Shown: positions 7,818 through 15,510, counted from the first letter of the stretch. The stretch: 33,472 nucleotides of DNA from an uncultured Peptococcaceae bacterium (GCA_958417755.1 CATZDY010000024.1:1-33472), one strand, 5' to 3'. Numbers and translations are program-made. The notes: generated from the letters alone by a model not told the origin.

Positions 7818-8894
7818 ATGCAAGATCAAATGTCTCCGGCTGAAAGAGCTGCAGCTCTTACCAAAGGCTTGGAAGTGGATCGTTTACCTTGTAATCCCAA
7901 TATAGCCAATGGAGTGTCCCGTATCTATGGCTGTAAAATATCAGAATTCAATTGGAATGCCAAAATCTTAGCAGAAGCCCAAATTGCTTCTTATCGCAAA
8001 TTTGGTTATGATAGCATTCGTATTTTTACAGATTTATTTGCTTGGGCAGAGGCTATGGGTGCAACCGTACATTTTCCTGAAGATGATACAGCAGATTTAG
8101 AGGCCTCAGCCATTGTTGATATCCAGGCTATAAGCACTTTGCACCCAGCAGATCCCTATCATGATGGACGTTTGCCTGTGTATCTGGAAGCCATGAAATA
8201 TCTGGTAGACCAAGTGGGGGATGAAATCAGTTGTTCTGCAGGTATTGTGGGGCCTTTTACCAATGCTTTTTTCCTTTTGGGTATGGACGAAAGTCTCAAA
8301 TGTATTCACAAAAACCCAGAGGCCATTCATAAACTTTGCCAAGTTTCCTTGGAAACCGTAATTGCCTATGCTGATGCTGCCATAAAGCTTGGTTTAACCC
8401 CCACTATTTCCGAACCCATGTCTTCTTCAGATGTGATTAGTCCCAAAGTTTTCCGGGAATTTTCCCTCCCTTATTTAAAAGCAACCATTGATTTTGTCAA
8501 AAGCAAAGGGAAAAATGTGGTGGTGCATGTGTGTGGACAAACAGAAAAAATATGGCAAGACATAGCAAGCATTGGCATAGGGGGGATGAGCATTGATAAT
8601 ATAGCCAGCCTGAAAGCATGTTGTAATACCATTGGTAAGCAAACCAAAATACTGGGCAATGTAGATCCTGGTGGCGTGATGTATTTTGCTGGTCCCAAAG
8701 AAGTCAGAAAAAATACTTTAACATGTATCCGGGACGGATATAATTCTCCTAAGGGTTATGTGGTTATGTCTGGATGTAGCCTTCCGATAGAAACCCCTTT
8801 TGCTAACATTCAGGCCATGATGGATACAGTGAGGGAAGTGGGGTATCCCGTGGATTTAGAGAAAGTTGGTGCCATGTTGGCTGCTTGTGATTAA
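7818..8894 (+). CDS. Uroporphyrinogen decarboxylase-family protein, MtaA/CmuA-type corrinoid methyltransferase
   Basis: The 358-residue protein has the UroD-like TIM-barrel fold. Proteins of this branch move methyl groups between a corrinoid protein and coenzyme M, tetrahydrofolate or another acceptor. Zinc thiolate ligands typical of the MtaA group are visible: H237-V-C239 in VVVHVCGQT, and C320 in VMSGCSLPIETP. True heme-pathway HemE lacks this pattern. The ATG at 7818 lies 12 bases after AGGAGG; an in-frame TTG at 7812, six bases after it, is an equally plausible start. No corrinoid protein, substrate-specific methyltransferase or reactivation ATPase is adjacent, so it is an orphan and its substrate cannot be inferred. 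Confidence 0.87.
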   Translation: MQDQMSPAERAAALTKGLEVDRLPCNPNIANGVSRIYGCKISEFNWNAKILAEAQIASYRKFGYDSIRIFTDLFAWAEAMGATVHFPEDDTADLEASAIVDIQAISTLHPADPYHDGRLPVYLEAMKYLVDQVGDEISCSAGIVGPFTNAFFLLGMDESLKCIHKNPEAIHKLCQVSLETVIAYADAAIKLGLTPTISEPMSSSDVISPKVFREFSLPYLKATIDFVKSKGKNVVVHVCGQTEKIWQDIASIGIGGMSIDNIASLKACCNTIGKQTKILGNVDPGGVMYFAGPKEVRKNTLTCIRDGYNSPKGYVVMSGCSLPIETPFANIQAMMDTVREVGYPVDLEKVGAMLAACD

Positions 8895-8914
8895 AAGATA
8901 TATAGATTCAGTAT

Positions 8915-8956
8915 AAAAGGAATCCTAACTTTATGGAAAAGATAGGATTCCTTTTT
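8915..8956 (+). terminator. Intrinsic terminator after the methyltransferase-like gene
   Basis: A perfect 13-base stem pairs 8915-8927 (AAAAGGAATCCTA) with 8943-8955, around a 15-base loop. Its 3' arm ends in a run of five Ts. Confidence 0.9.
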
Positions 8957-9503
8957 GATTCTAAAGAATTTAAATTATTTTCTTGACTGCTGCAAAAAGT
9001 TTCTTTAAAGAGTATCTTGATAAATAATACTATGATGAAAAAATGTCACAAAAAGATTCAATCAATGGTAATACATATTAGATAATTGATTTTTTTTTAA
9101 TTAAAATAAATTTTAGGAGAGTTTACTTAGATGGGTTTTATCAGCTAAACATGAATTTTAATAAAGAAAAAATAATAAATAAAATACAGCATCAATTGCT
9201 ATTCACCTATTCTATGATTTTAATTGAATATAAAACCATCTAATTTAAAAATAAAATGTCCATGTAACAACAGCATGTAGCTTTATGTTGTTTTGGATTA
9301 TTGCAAGATATTTGGCAATAAATGATACTGAGATAGCTTATGGCTAAATATAGAGAATTGATTAAATAAATTTATCTACTGAAAATTTAATATTTTATGG
9401 ATCTCGATATAGAGATTACTCAAAAATTTAATGCTAAAATAAGGATTAAATATAATTATTTTATATATTAGGAAGGATTTAGTATATCTTTCTCGAAATA
9501 TAT
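8957..9503. other. AT-rich non-coding stretch
   Basis: About 550 bases, very rich in A and T, with no reading frame, RNA gene or clear promoter that I can support. It separates the metabolic genes from the accessory region starting with the broken sigma factor gene. Confidence 0.5.
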
Positions 9504-9549
9504 CCCCATCTTATATCAAGGAAATAATTGATATTTTGTGAAGATGGGG
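9504..9549 (+). promoter_or_regulatory. Hairpin enclosing the ribosome binding site of the sigma-factor gene
   Basis: CCCCATCTT at 9504-9512 pairs perfectly with AAGATGGGG at 9541-9549. Immediately inside, ATATCAA (9513-9519) pairs with TTGATAT (9528-9534), leaving an eight-base loop and a six-base bulge on the 3' side. The GGGG of the 3' arm is the ribosome binding site for the ATG at 9556. The folded RNA would therefore block initiation, as in RNA thermometers or other translational switches. Function is inferred. Confidence 0.6.
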
Positions 9550-9555
9550 GCTATC

Positions 9556-10144
9556 ATGTTACCAGGAATTGTAATGGCAGCAATTCACAGCAAAGATGAC
9601 CAGATGAAAGTAGAAAGATTATATCGTGCTTACCAAAGAACAATGTATTATGTAGCCTATGAAATTTTGCAAGATCATTATTTGGCAGAAGATGCTGTGC
9701 ACCAAGCTTTTCTCCGCATTATTAGCGTTTTACCAAGGATTCATGAACATAATGGTTACAAGACCAGGGGGTTCTTGGTAGTTGTTTGTAGGAATGTAGC
9801 TTATGATATCTACAAGCAACGGACACGCATTGTGGAAGAAGAAGATTTTACTAACTTGGTTGATGATGGAGCCATGGATTCCCTGGAGCTTATCATTCAG
9901 GATGAATTTATCGAAGAACTGACTGGATGTATTCAACAATTAAAACCCATTTATCGGGATATCATTATCCTACAATACGCCCATGAATTAACCTATGAGG
10001 AGATAGCAGCAAATATCCAATGCTGCTGTGCGCAAACGGATAGAACGGGCTAGAAAAATGTTAATTCCTTTGTTGAGAAAGAAGGAAGAGAAAATTGAAT
10101 GCAATATTTCCCCTGGAAAATTTTTGTATTTATTTTTAAGATGA
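9556..10144 (+). pseudogene. Sigma-70 family (ECF-like) sigma factor gene with frameshift in region 4
   Basis: Region 2 is complete (LYRAYQRTMYYVAYEIL, then YLAEDAVHQAFLRI and TRGFLVVVCRNVAYDIYKQR). Region 4 begins normally with YRDIIILQYAHELTYEEIAANI. There the frame is lost and the open frame stops at 10053 after a nonsense tail. The expected continuation AAVRKRIERARKML is encoded in another frame from 10022 and runs to a stop at 10142-10144. Compared with the normal spacing of this helix-turn-helix, about eight bases seem to be missing near 10015. The ATG at 9556 follows GGGGG by five bases; a GTG at 9538 would lie inside the hairpin. No anti-sigma gene follows. Confidence 0.75.
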
Positions 10145-10337
10145 ATTCGTTTATTTTTAATTGTTTGGTTGTGAGTTTTATATATTATTTTGTTATGTTT
10201 TTACTATTACTGATTTTCTAATCAATTCCTCACTGGTATATAATATAATAGATGTTTCAGAATTAGGAGAGACATATTTAAAATGAATATTTTTAATTTT
10301 AATTAAGTTTAATAAAATAAATTAAAAAGGTGAATGT

Positions 10338-10751
10338 ATGAAAGGAATATATTTTGGGCTCTTATTTATAATTTATATTGTGATAATAGATAAATATATC
10401 ATGGGCTATTTACTGGATTATTTTAAAGAAATGGCTCGTATGACTTTTTATACAATATTCTTTTTGAGAGAACCAATTTTAATTGTTTTACTGTCCTTAC
10501 TTGGGAGTATCATTTTTGCCTTTGATAAAGTCATTGAGATTTGGAAGAACCGTAACAAAATTCGGATCCATAAGGCATATGTAGGATTCTCCATTTTATT
10601 TCTGATTTTATCACTAACAACAGTATTGAAATTTATGCCACCCTTTAACAGAATTCCTATACCCATATACCATCACTCCATTTTATTAGAAGCTTTGTTT
10701 TCCTTTACTGCCGGCTTACTATTCATCAAATCATTTTGTAGAAAAACATAA
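10338..10751 (+). CDS. Four-helix membrane protein of unknown family, copy 1
   Basis: The 137-residue product has four predicted membrane segments at about 5-25, 45-63, 81-99 and 113-131. The ATG at 10338 follows AAAAAGGTGA by a good distance. Between helices 2 and 3 lies a charged loop, FDKVIEIWKNRNKIRIHKA, which is the most conserved part relative to the second copy downstream. An IPIPI turn precedes the last helix. I do not recognise the family and find no catalytic motif. It sits between a broken sigma factor gene and its own paralogue, in AT-rich DNA. Confidence 0.75.
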   Translation: MKGIYFGLLFIIYIVIIDKYIMGYLLDYFKEMARMTFYTIFFLREPILIVLLSLLGSIIFAFDKVIEIWKNRNKIRIHKAYVGFSILFLILSLTTVLKFMPPFNRIPIPIYHHSILLEALFSFTAGLLFIKSFCRKT

Positions 10752-11023
10752 ATGGGAAAGCAGACATTTTTATTTAATCGATGAAAAAAAGCTCGAAAAG
10801 ATAAAATGGTTTCAATGATTTTGTAATAAGCTCTTTGCAAGGCAAATTGATAAGGTAAAAAAATTATGAATCATGATGTTACCTTTGATGGGGATCAATT
10901 TTGCTTGAGATACAGCAAATTGAAGAACAAATAAAGCTATGGATACCCGTTAAAATTATCTTATCCTGAAAGTCAATTTAGATACTAATGAGTATAAAAA
11001 TACAAAGAGGTGATGTTGAGTCG

Positions 11024-11427
11024 ATGAGAGATATTGTTTTTAAGTTTTTGTTTTGTATATATATATAATCGCCGTAGACCAATATATGCTTTATTTGAAG
11101 GAAATTGCCCGAACAACTTTTGATCCTATGCCCATATCTGTAGCAACGGTTTTGCTGGCTTTCATTGGGAGTATCATTTTTGACTTTGACAAAGTCATTG
11201 AAATTTGGAAAAATCGCATCCAGATGCGGGCCCACAAGGCTTCTTTGGTATTTTCCATTCTATTTCTGCTATTATCCATGACAACAGTATTGTTATTTAC
11301 CACACCTTTGGGCCATATTCCTATACCTGGCTCTTATTTGACTTTTACAATGTTTGGACAAGTGCTTTTTGCCTTTGCTGCTGGCTTATTGTTGCTTAAT
11401 TCTTTTTATCAAAAGGAGAAAGCATGA
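11024..11427 (+). CDS. Four-helix membrane protein, copy 2, frameshifted at a (TA)6 repeat
   Basis: This is a paralogue of the gene at 10338-10751. An ATG at 11024 behind AAAGAGGTGA encodes MRDIVFKFLFCIYI, colinear with MKGIYFGLLFIIYI of copy 1. The frame then hits TAA at 11066-11068, inside the (TA)6 repeat. The rest (IAVDQYMLYLKEIARTTF onward, through FDKVIEIWKNR to 11427) is open in another frame. Removing one TA unit would fuse the parts into an uninterrupted protein of about 133 residues matching copy 1 throughout. As it stands, only a product from an internal start such as the ATG at 11086 could be made, without helix 1. It may be phase-variable or simply mutated. Confidence 0.65.
11056..11067 (+). 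repeat. (TA)6 dinucleotide repeat at the frameshift
   Basis: Six TA units lie exactly at the point where the reading frame of the second membrane-protein copy changes. Five units (or eight) would keep the gene in frame; six put a TAA in frame. Slipped-strand pairing at such repeats is a known cause of reversible frame changes. Confidence 0.7.
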
Positions 11428-11432
11428 ATATA

Positions 11433-11476
11433 TGTATGCAAGAGCCTGGAAAAATCCAGTCCGGTTCTTGCATACA
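11433..11476. repeat. Strong inverted repeat after membrane-protein copy 2
   Basis: TGTATGCAAGA at 11433-11443 pairs with TCTTGCATACA at 11466-11476 (11 perfect pairs). An inner CTGGA/TCCAG stem closes an AAAA loop. No T-run follows, so it may be a weak terminator of the gene ending at 11427, or a remnant of a mobile element. Confidence 0.5.
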
Positions 11477-11774
11477 ACTTTACAGATTCTTAGATTTACT
11501 GGATATCTCCTTTAAGGGTCGTCTCTCCCGTCAATAGGCATAAATCCATCTTGAATCGAATCATTGATGATTTCCAACTGGATTTACTGGAGTAAATCTT
11601 TTTTGGAATTTTCCATTTGTTTCCGGGACCCTTATAGCCCATCATGGCTTAGCAATTCTATTTTATTGTATTTTATGTCTTGAACAAATACGTTCTTGCC
11701 ATTCAACAATCAGGATGTTCCTCCATATATTATTCTATATATTTAACTACTAAGAAGATTTGGAGGAAAAGAAG
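11477..11774. other. Non-coding stretch before the DUF2935 gene
   Basis: There is no intact gene. On the minus strand, short open pieces interrupted by stops can be read (for example one containing IINDSIQDGFMPIDGRDDP at about 11510-11570). They could be remains of a gene, but I cannot identify a family. No convincing promoter was found for the DUF2935 gene. Confidence 0.35.
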
Positions 11775-12662
11775 TTGAAATACAAAAAAGACTATGTGGT
11801 TCTATCATTAGAACTGCACCTGTTTTTTGCCCGAATCATGAAGGAACACGCCCTGTTTTTAAAAGCGGGTTTTACTCCGCAAAATGCTTCCTTTGCCAAA
11901 GAGGCGGAATTTTATAAAAAAGAATTTGAAACACTACTGTTAAATGCTGTCAAGTTAAGTGATAAAATCATCAGCCGGGAGGCACTAAATTCCGGAGAAA
12001 TCATTACGCAGTATACAGAGAAGGCAGAGCAGCAAACGCAGCGGTTTACAGGAATTCCTATCAACAGAAACATTACTATGATGGAGTCCCAGTTGCGCTA
12101 TGGAGAAAACCCCAACATTAGTATGGAACTAGTTCGACAGGTAAGGCAGTTGAACCAAGTTTCCCTTAGGTTACTGCAAGGTTTAATTCAATTGAAAGAA
12201 AAAATCATAAACAATGTGTTGTTATGTCGTATGTTTACGATGAATTATCCTTTGCTCATTGAGCATATTTTGCGTGAGGCAAAGCTTTACCGTACTTGTG
12301 TTGAGAATTTTGAAAACAGTAGAGATTTTGACTGCCAAAGCATGAAGCAAATGGAGCACTTCTGGAATCAAATCATGATGGAGCATGCTTTGTTTATTCG
12401 CGGGCTGCTCGACCCGTCTGAAAATGATTTGATCCAATCCGCAGACGCATTTGCAAATGATTACGCTATCCTTCTTGCAAAATCTAAAGAGATGACTATG
12501 ACGGGGTATGAGTCTCTGGAAGAAACTCTGAGATTCAGGGATTTCAAAGTGGCGGGAACAAAAGGAATCCAGGACTGTAAGATACGCTCTATCATACTTC
12601 CTCTGTTGGCAGACCATGTTCTTCGCGAAGCCAACCACTATATTCGTTTGCTAAATGGTTGA
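11775..12662 (+). CDS. DUF2935 domain-containing protein (two tandem helical repeats)
   Basis: The 295-residue protein is all-helical and contains two DUF2935 repeats. Each starts with a conserved I-M-x-E-H-A-L-F block: ARIMKEHALFLKAGFTP near the N-terminus, and FWNQIMMEHALFIRGLLDP in the second half. Each closes with an H-[IV]-L-R-E-A block (IEHILREAKLY; ADHVLREANHY). The recurring Glu and His residues suggest a ferritin- or hemerythrin-like metal-binding bundle; this is inference. The start is a TTG at 11775, eight bases after GGAGG; a TTG at 11760 lies before that site. The family is common in spore formers, but no specific function is established here. Confidence 0.82.
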   Translation: MKYKKDYVVLSLELHLFFARIMKEHALFLKAGFTPQNASFAKEAEFYKKEFETLLLNAVKLSDKIISREALNSGEIITQYTEKAEQQTQRFTGIPINRNITMMESQLRYGENPNISMELVRQVRQLNQVSLRLLQGLIQLKEKIINNVLLCRMFTMNYPLLIEHILREAKLYRTCVENFENSRDFDCQSMKQMEHFWNQIMMEHALFIRGLLDPSENDLIQSADAFANDYAILLAKSKEMTMTGYESLEETLRFRDFKVAGTKGIQDCKIRSIILPLLADHVLREANHYIRLLNG

Positions 12663-12801
12663 CAATAAATGAAAGTGTTGTGAGTAAAAATTAATAAGAA
12701 AAAGAAGGATAAAAAATCCTCTGAATATAAAAATAGAGTTAAAAGCATTTCATAGATTAGCTATTTTATGTGGGCGTTCTTATAGTCTTTGTTAAGAATC
12801 C

Positions 12802-12849
12802 GGTTGATGAACAGGGAAAGGGTTATATCCAAACACCTGTTCACCAACC
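12802..12849. repeat. Inverted repeat with 14-base arms
   Basis: GGTTGATGAACAGG at 12802-12815 and CCTGTTCACCAACC at 12836-12849 pair at 13 of 14 positions around a 20-base spacer. There is no T-run next to it. It could be a relic of a small mobile element or a structured RNA. Confidence 0.5.
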
Positions 12850-13044
12850 TTGTACATAATCTCCCTTGAAGCTTTTCGAGGTTCCCTATTTAGCTGGGTA
12901 TATAACTGAAAAAAGCTTGTTTTTTATCGCCTCTTCACCCGGAAAATTAGTTAGATGGAAATTTGGGGTCCAATTTTTCAAACGACCTTTAATAACAAGA
13001 AGTTTCATGTAACTTCCAATAATGCTTTTGTATTGTCAGATATC

Positions 13045-13106
13045 ATTCCTCAATGAATATTTTTATCCGAGTTAGCAAACGGATGTCATTTGTTTTGTTG
13101 AGGAAT
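13045..13106. repeat. Nested inverted repeat
   Basis: ATTCCTCAA at 13045-13053 pairs with TTGAGGAAT at 13098-13106. Inside lies ATCCG/CGGAT (13065-13069 with 13080-13084). The nested arms suggest a cruciform or structured RNA, but no function is evident. Confidence 0.4.
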
Positions 13107-13268
13107 ATGTATATACTTATTTTTGTTTAATATTGTGGACAATGTGGACCCAGGCTGCAAGCTTTTTTGCAAACGCCATACCTGGTTCAAAATCCTTCAG
13201 CATAAATTGCCCTTTTAGTACCTTCCCTTTCTTTTCCCGTAAGCTTTATTTTCTGTAGCATATAAATA

Positions 13269-13309
13269 CTCCCCTTTCTGTAATTGTGGATTGTCTACTT
13301 CAAGGGGAG
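13269..13309 (-). terminator. Possible weak terminator of the sigma/anti-sigma operon
   Basis: CTCCCCTT at 13269-13276 and AAGGGGAG at 13302-13309 form eight perfect pairs around a 25-base loop, about 40 bases beyond the anti-sigma stop codon. The minus-strand flank is AT-rich but has no proper T-run. Confidence 0.35.
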
Positions 13310-13347
13310 CATATTGTGTAGTATGGGGGAGGCCTTTGTCGGTTTGT

Positions 13348-14442
13348 TTATTGGATAGGATAGTCGATTCCATCCACCCGAATGGCCTTTACCTGCTGTA
13401 AGTCTAATATTCTTGAAAAATAACCCGTGGTTACCACTTTGCCTTCTGCATTTCTCCGGCCCATGGTTTGGGTAACCAGCGGTTGAGGTTGGTTCTCATC
13501 CACCAGTACAACTCCGCCACCGCCCATGATGGGGGATGTATCTTTGTCGTTGAAATTATCAAATGATAATTGGGACATCATTTCTTCAGAAGAACCATCC
13601 CGCATGATGATATCAATGGTAGAGGTGGGGAGTCCTCCTTGGGCTTTTGTCTCGCTGCCAATGACCAATATCCCCAGGGGGGAAATTTGTATGGTTTCAG
13701 GGTGGTAATTTTTATTCTCATAGGGCTTTTGGTAGATGGCAATGGTTTTAGCAGCCATGGATCCATTGATAGTTACCTTTACTTGCAGTGGATTCGTTTT
13801 ATCATTGTATGAAACTGTCATGGTTTTATGATAATGGCTGTCTTCTAAACTGCTGATTTCTAGGCGATAATAGGACTTGTTTTTCTGGCTGAATTCCGGT
13901 AGCTCTGTACAGGTGTAAGATACACCTTCTGAAAAATTTTCCGGTTTTACGGTAAACAGGTCATAGGGCTCTAGGGTAGGGCTTTTTCCTTTGGGGAATT
14001 CCAAGGAAACAATGATATTGGTTTTATAGCCATCGGATAAGATGCTTTCCACTGCCATGGTATATGGACCATGCTGGGCTGTTAGCATGGGGGATTGTAT
14101 ATGATTGGTAACCGATTGAGCGCTGTCCCCAAAAATGGATTCAAAAAAACCAAGTCCATGTACAGCGGCATAAGCAGTCATACTAAATAGGCATATGGCT
14201 GCAGCAATGATAATGATACCCATGGTTTTCTTTCTCATAACAGGCCTCTTTTCAATATGTTCTGTTTTTTGCTGTTGTAAATCTTTAGCAGGGTTTTTGC
14301 CTTGGTGCAATTTCTCTAAAACAAGTTGTTGGATTCTTTCTTCTGAAGGTCGTAAGGGGGTATTATTTTCAATTTTCAAGTCTTGATAATAACAGCTTTT
14401 GAGATGGGAACACAGTTCATTGATGTTGATTTGCTTTTTCAT
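13348..14442 (-). CDS. DUF4179-type membrane anti-sigma factor
   Basis: The 364-residue protein has a cytoplasmic N-terminal part (1-70), one membrane helix at about 73-94 (MGIIIIAAAICLFSMTAYAA) and a large extracellular domain. This is the usual plan of DUF4179 proteins, which hold an ECF sigma factor inactive at the membrane. The first 20 residues (INELCSHLKSC) may be the sigma-binding part; a zinc anti-sigma HxxxCxxC motif is not present. The ATG at 14442 lies just after GGGGGT and overlaps the end of the sigma gene by 26 bases, indicating co-expression. The extracellular domain has no recognisable enzyme motif, so the signal is unknown. Confidence 0.8.
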   Translation of the reverse strand: MKKQININELCSHLKSCYYQDLKIENNTPLRPSEERIQQLVLEKLHQGKNPAKDLQQQKTEHIEKRPVMRKKTMGIIIIAAAICLFSMTAYAAVHGLGFFESIFGDSAQSVTNHIQSPMLTAQHGPYTMAVESILSDGYKTNIIVSLEFPKGKSPTLEPYDLFTVKPENFSEGVSYTCTELPEFSQKNKSYYRLEISSLEDSHYHKTMTVSYNDKTNPLQVKVTINGSMAAKTIAIYQKPYENKNYHPETIQISPLGILVIGSETKAQGGLPTSTIDIIMRDGSSEEMMSQLSFDNFNDKDTSPIMGGGGVVLVDENQPQPLVTQTMGRRNAEGKVVTTGYFSRILDLQQVKAIRVDGIDYPIQ

Positions 14443-14989
14443 GGCTGTACCCCCTTGTTTCAAAAATGGATTGTAATTTTTTTCTGCTACGTCGTAGCTT
14501 TGTTTTGATTGTATTTGTATTAAGATGTAAGCGTTGGGCAATGGCTTTGATGCGCTCGCCAAAAAAATAATAACGCACAAAAATTTCCCGCTCAATTTCC
14601 CCAAAGCTCTCTATTGCTTGGTTGATAAGAGCTTTCTCTTCTTTTTGTAACAGCAAATCTTCTAAATCATTGTCTGAAACTTGTAATAAAAGGCTGTCAT
14701 CCAAGGGAAGAGTTTTGCCTTTTAATTTACGTAAGCGGCTTATGGTGGCATTGCGGGCAATTTGGGCTAAATAAGGTTTTAAAGAGCCTTGGGGTCGTAA
14801 TGTATCCCTGTTATTCCAGATAGCAATCAATACATCTGCTGAAATTTCTTCTACATCTCCTGTTGTAAGTTGTCCCTGGGAAAGATTACATACAATGGAA
14901 GTTACATAATGGCAGTATTGGTCCATGAGTAGTATCAAGCCCTGCTCGTCATTTGCTTTAAGCTTTTCTATGATAACGTCATCAATCAT
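14417..14989 (-). CDS. ECF-type RNA polymerase sigma factor
   Basis: The 190-residue protein has region 2 at about 15-95 (LMDQYCHYVTSIV, then GDVEEISADVLIAIWNN and LKPYLAQIARNATISRLRK). Region 4 lies at about 125-175 (EREIFVRYYFFGERIKAIAQ, then LNTNTIKTKLRRSRKKL). The spacing and length fit an extracytoplasmic-function sigma factor. The ATG at 14989 follows AGGAGG; the in-frame ATG at 15013 has none. The downstream overlapping gene is a membrane anti-sigma, its probable regulator. An ECF-type promoter lies 30 bases before the start, so the factor may activate its own operon. The target genes are not evident in this window. Confidence 0.87.
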   Translation of the reverse strand: MIDDVIIEKLKANDEQGLILLMDQYCHYVTSIVCNLSQGQLTTGDVEEISADVLIAIWNNRDTLRPQGSLKPYLAQIARNATISRLRKLKGKTLPLDDSLLLQVSDNDLEDLLLQKEEKALINQAIESFGEIEREIFVRYYFFGERIKAIAQRLHLNTNTIKTKLRRSRKKLQSIFETRGYSHEKANQHQ

Positions 14990-15018
14990 TTTTTCCTCCT
15001 TTCTACGTGTCATTTATC

Positions 15019-15046
15019 TATACGCAAAATTAAAAAAAGGGTTTCC
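15019..15046 (-). promoter_or_regulatory. ECF-type promoter of the sigma/anti-sigma operon
   Basis: On the minus strand GGAAAC (15046-15041) is followed after exactly 16 bases by CGTATA (15024-15019). This matches the TGAAAC-N16-CGTA pattern of sigma-W-type ECF promoters except at the first base, and the spacer is T-rich as often seen. Transcription would start about 25 bases before the ATG at 14989. Confidence 0.6.
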
Positions 15047-15510
15047 TCATTTTAATCCTTCATTCAAAATAATTATGATGCTAAAGAGAGAAGTGCTTTT
15101 AATGCTAAGAACTTTCAGATTGTTATGCCAAACATAAAGACAAAAGTTTTTTATTGTCAAGTTGTTTTATAAGGATAAAAAGGATGGGAGAAGGGGCATG
15201 ATATTTATGGCTTATAACTATATTATTGAATGGCATAAATGTAGATATTATTAACATAGAACGAAATTATATCTTAGCCAACAGGAAATCATTACCTTGC
15301 CTCTGATATGAGTAATAAAGGGTAAAAGGGAAGGATTCAGCAAGAAATGGCAAAACAATCTTTGTATTTTGTATACACTAAACAGTACACAATATTTCGG
15401 GTTTAAGTCATTGAATCAGGGAAATTTTTCTTTCAAAAGACCTCTATCTTAAAAGAAGAGGTACTAAATAGAAAAAGTGATTTTTAGCCACATTATTTGG
15501 TGTAAATATC
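15047..15510. other. Divergent non-coding stretch between the sigma operon and gdhA
   Basis: No gene is visible. One small hairpin, CCTCTATCTT / AGAAGAGG, lies at about 15441-15463. The gdhA promoter follows. I see no further site that I can support. Confidence 0.4.

Larger units (their letters stand above)
12663..13347. other. Gene-poor stretch with several inverted repeats
   Basis: About 685 bases without an intact gene. Short minus-strand open pieces (for example one with REIMYKVGEQVFGYNPF at about 12810-12880) are broken by stops and frame changes, as in decayed DNA. The region holds three separate inverted repeats, at 12802-12849, 13045-13106 and 13269-13309. No RNA gene is recognisable. 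Confidence 0.4.

Noticed and set aside
11500..11720. Minus-strand gene remnant with SHDGL and IQDGFMPIDGRDDP
   Set aside because: Three stops interrupt it within 70 codons and no relative could be named; kept only as a remark in the non-coding entry.
12810..13010. Minus-strand pieces such as MKLLVIKGRLKNW and REIMYKVGEQVFGYNPF as a gene or transposase remnant
   Set aside because: The pieces are in different frames, interrupted by stops, lack a ribosome binding site and do not match a family I can name. Part of the sequence is an inverted repeat, which explains some of the open reading.
13140..13270. Minus-strand stretch reading MLQKIKLTGKEREG, then FMLKDFEPGMAFAKKLA in another frame
   Set aside because: A frame change is needed after 14 residues and the total is under 50 residues; no family was recognised.
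14990..15130. Small plus-strand open frame opposite the sigma operon promoter (14925-15137)
   Set aside because: Most of it is antisense to the sigma gene, with no ribosome binding site and no recognisable protein features.
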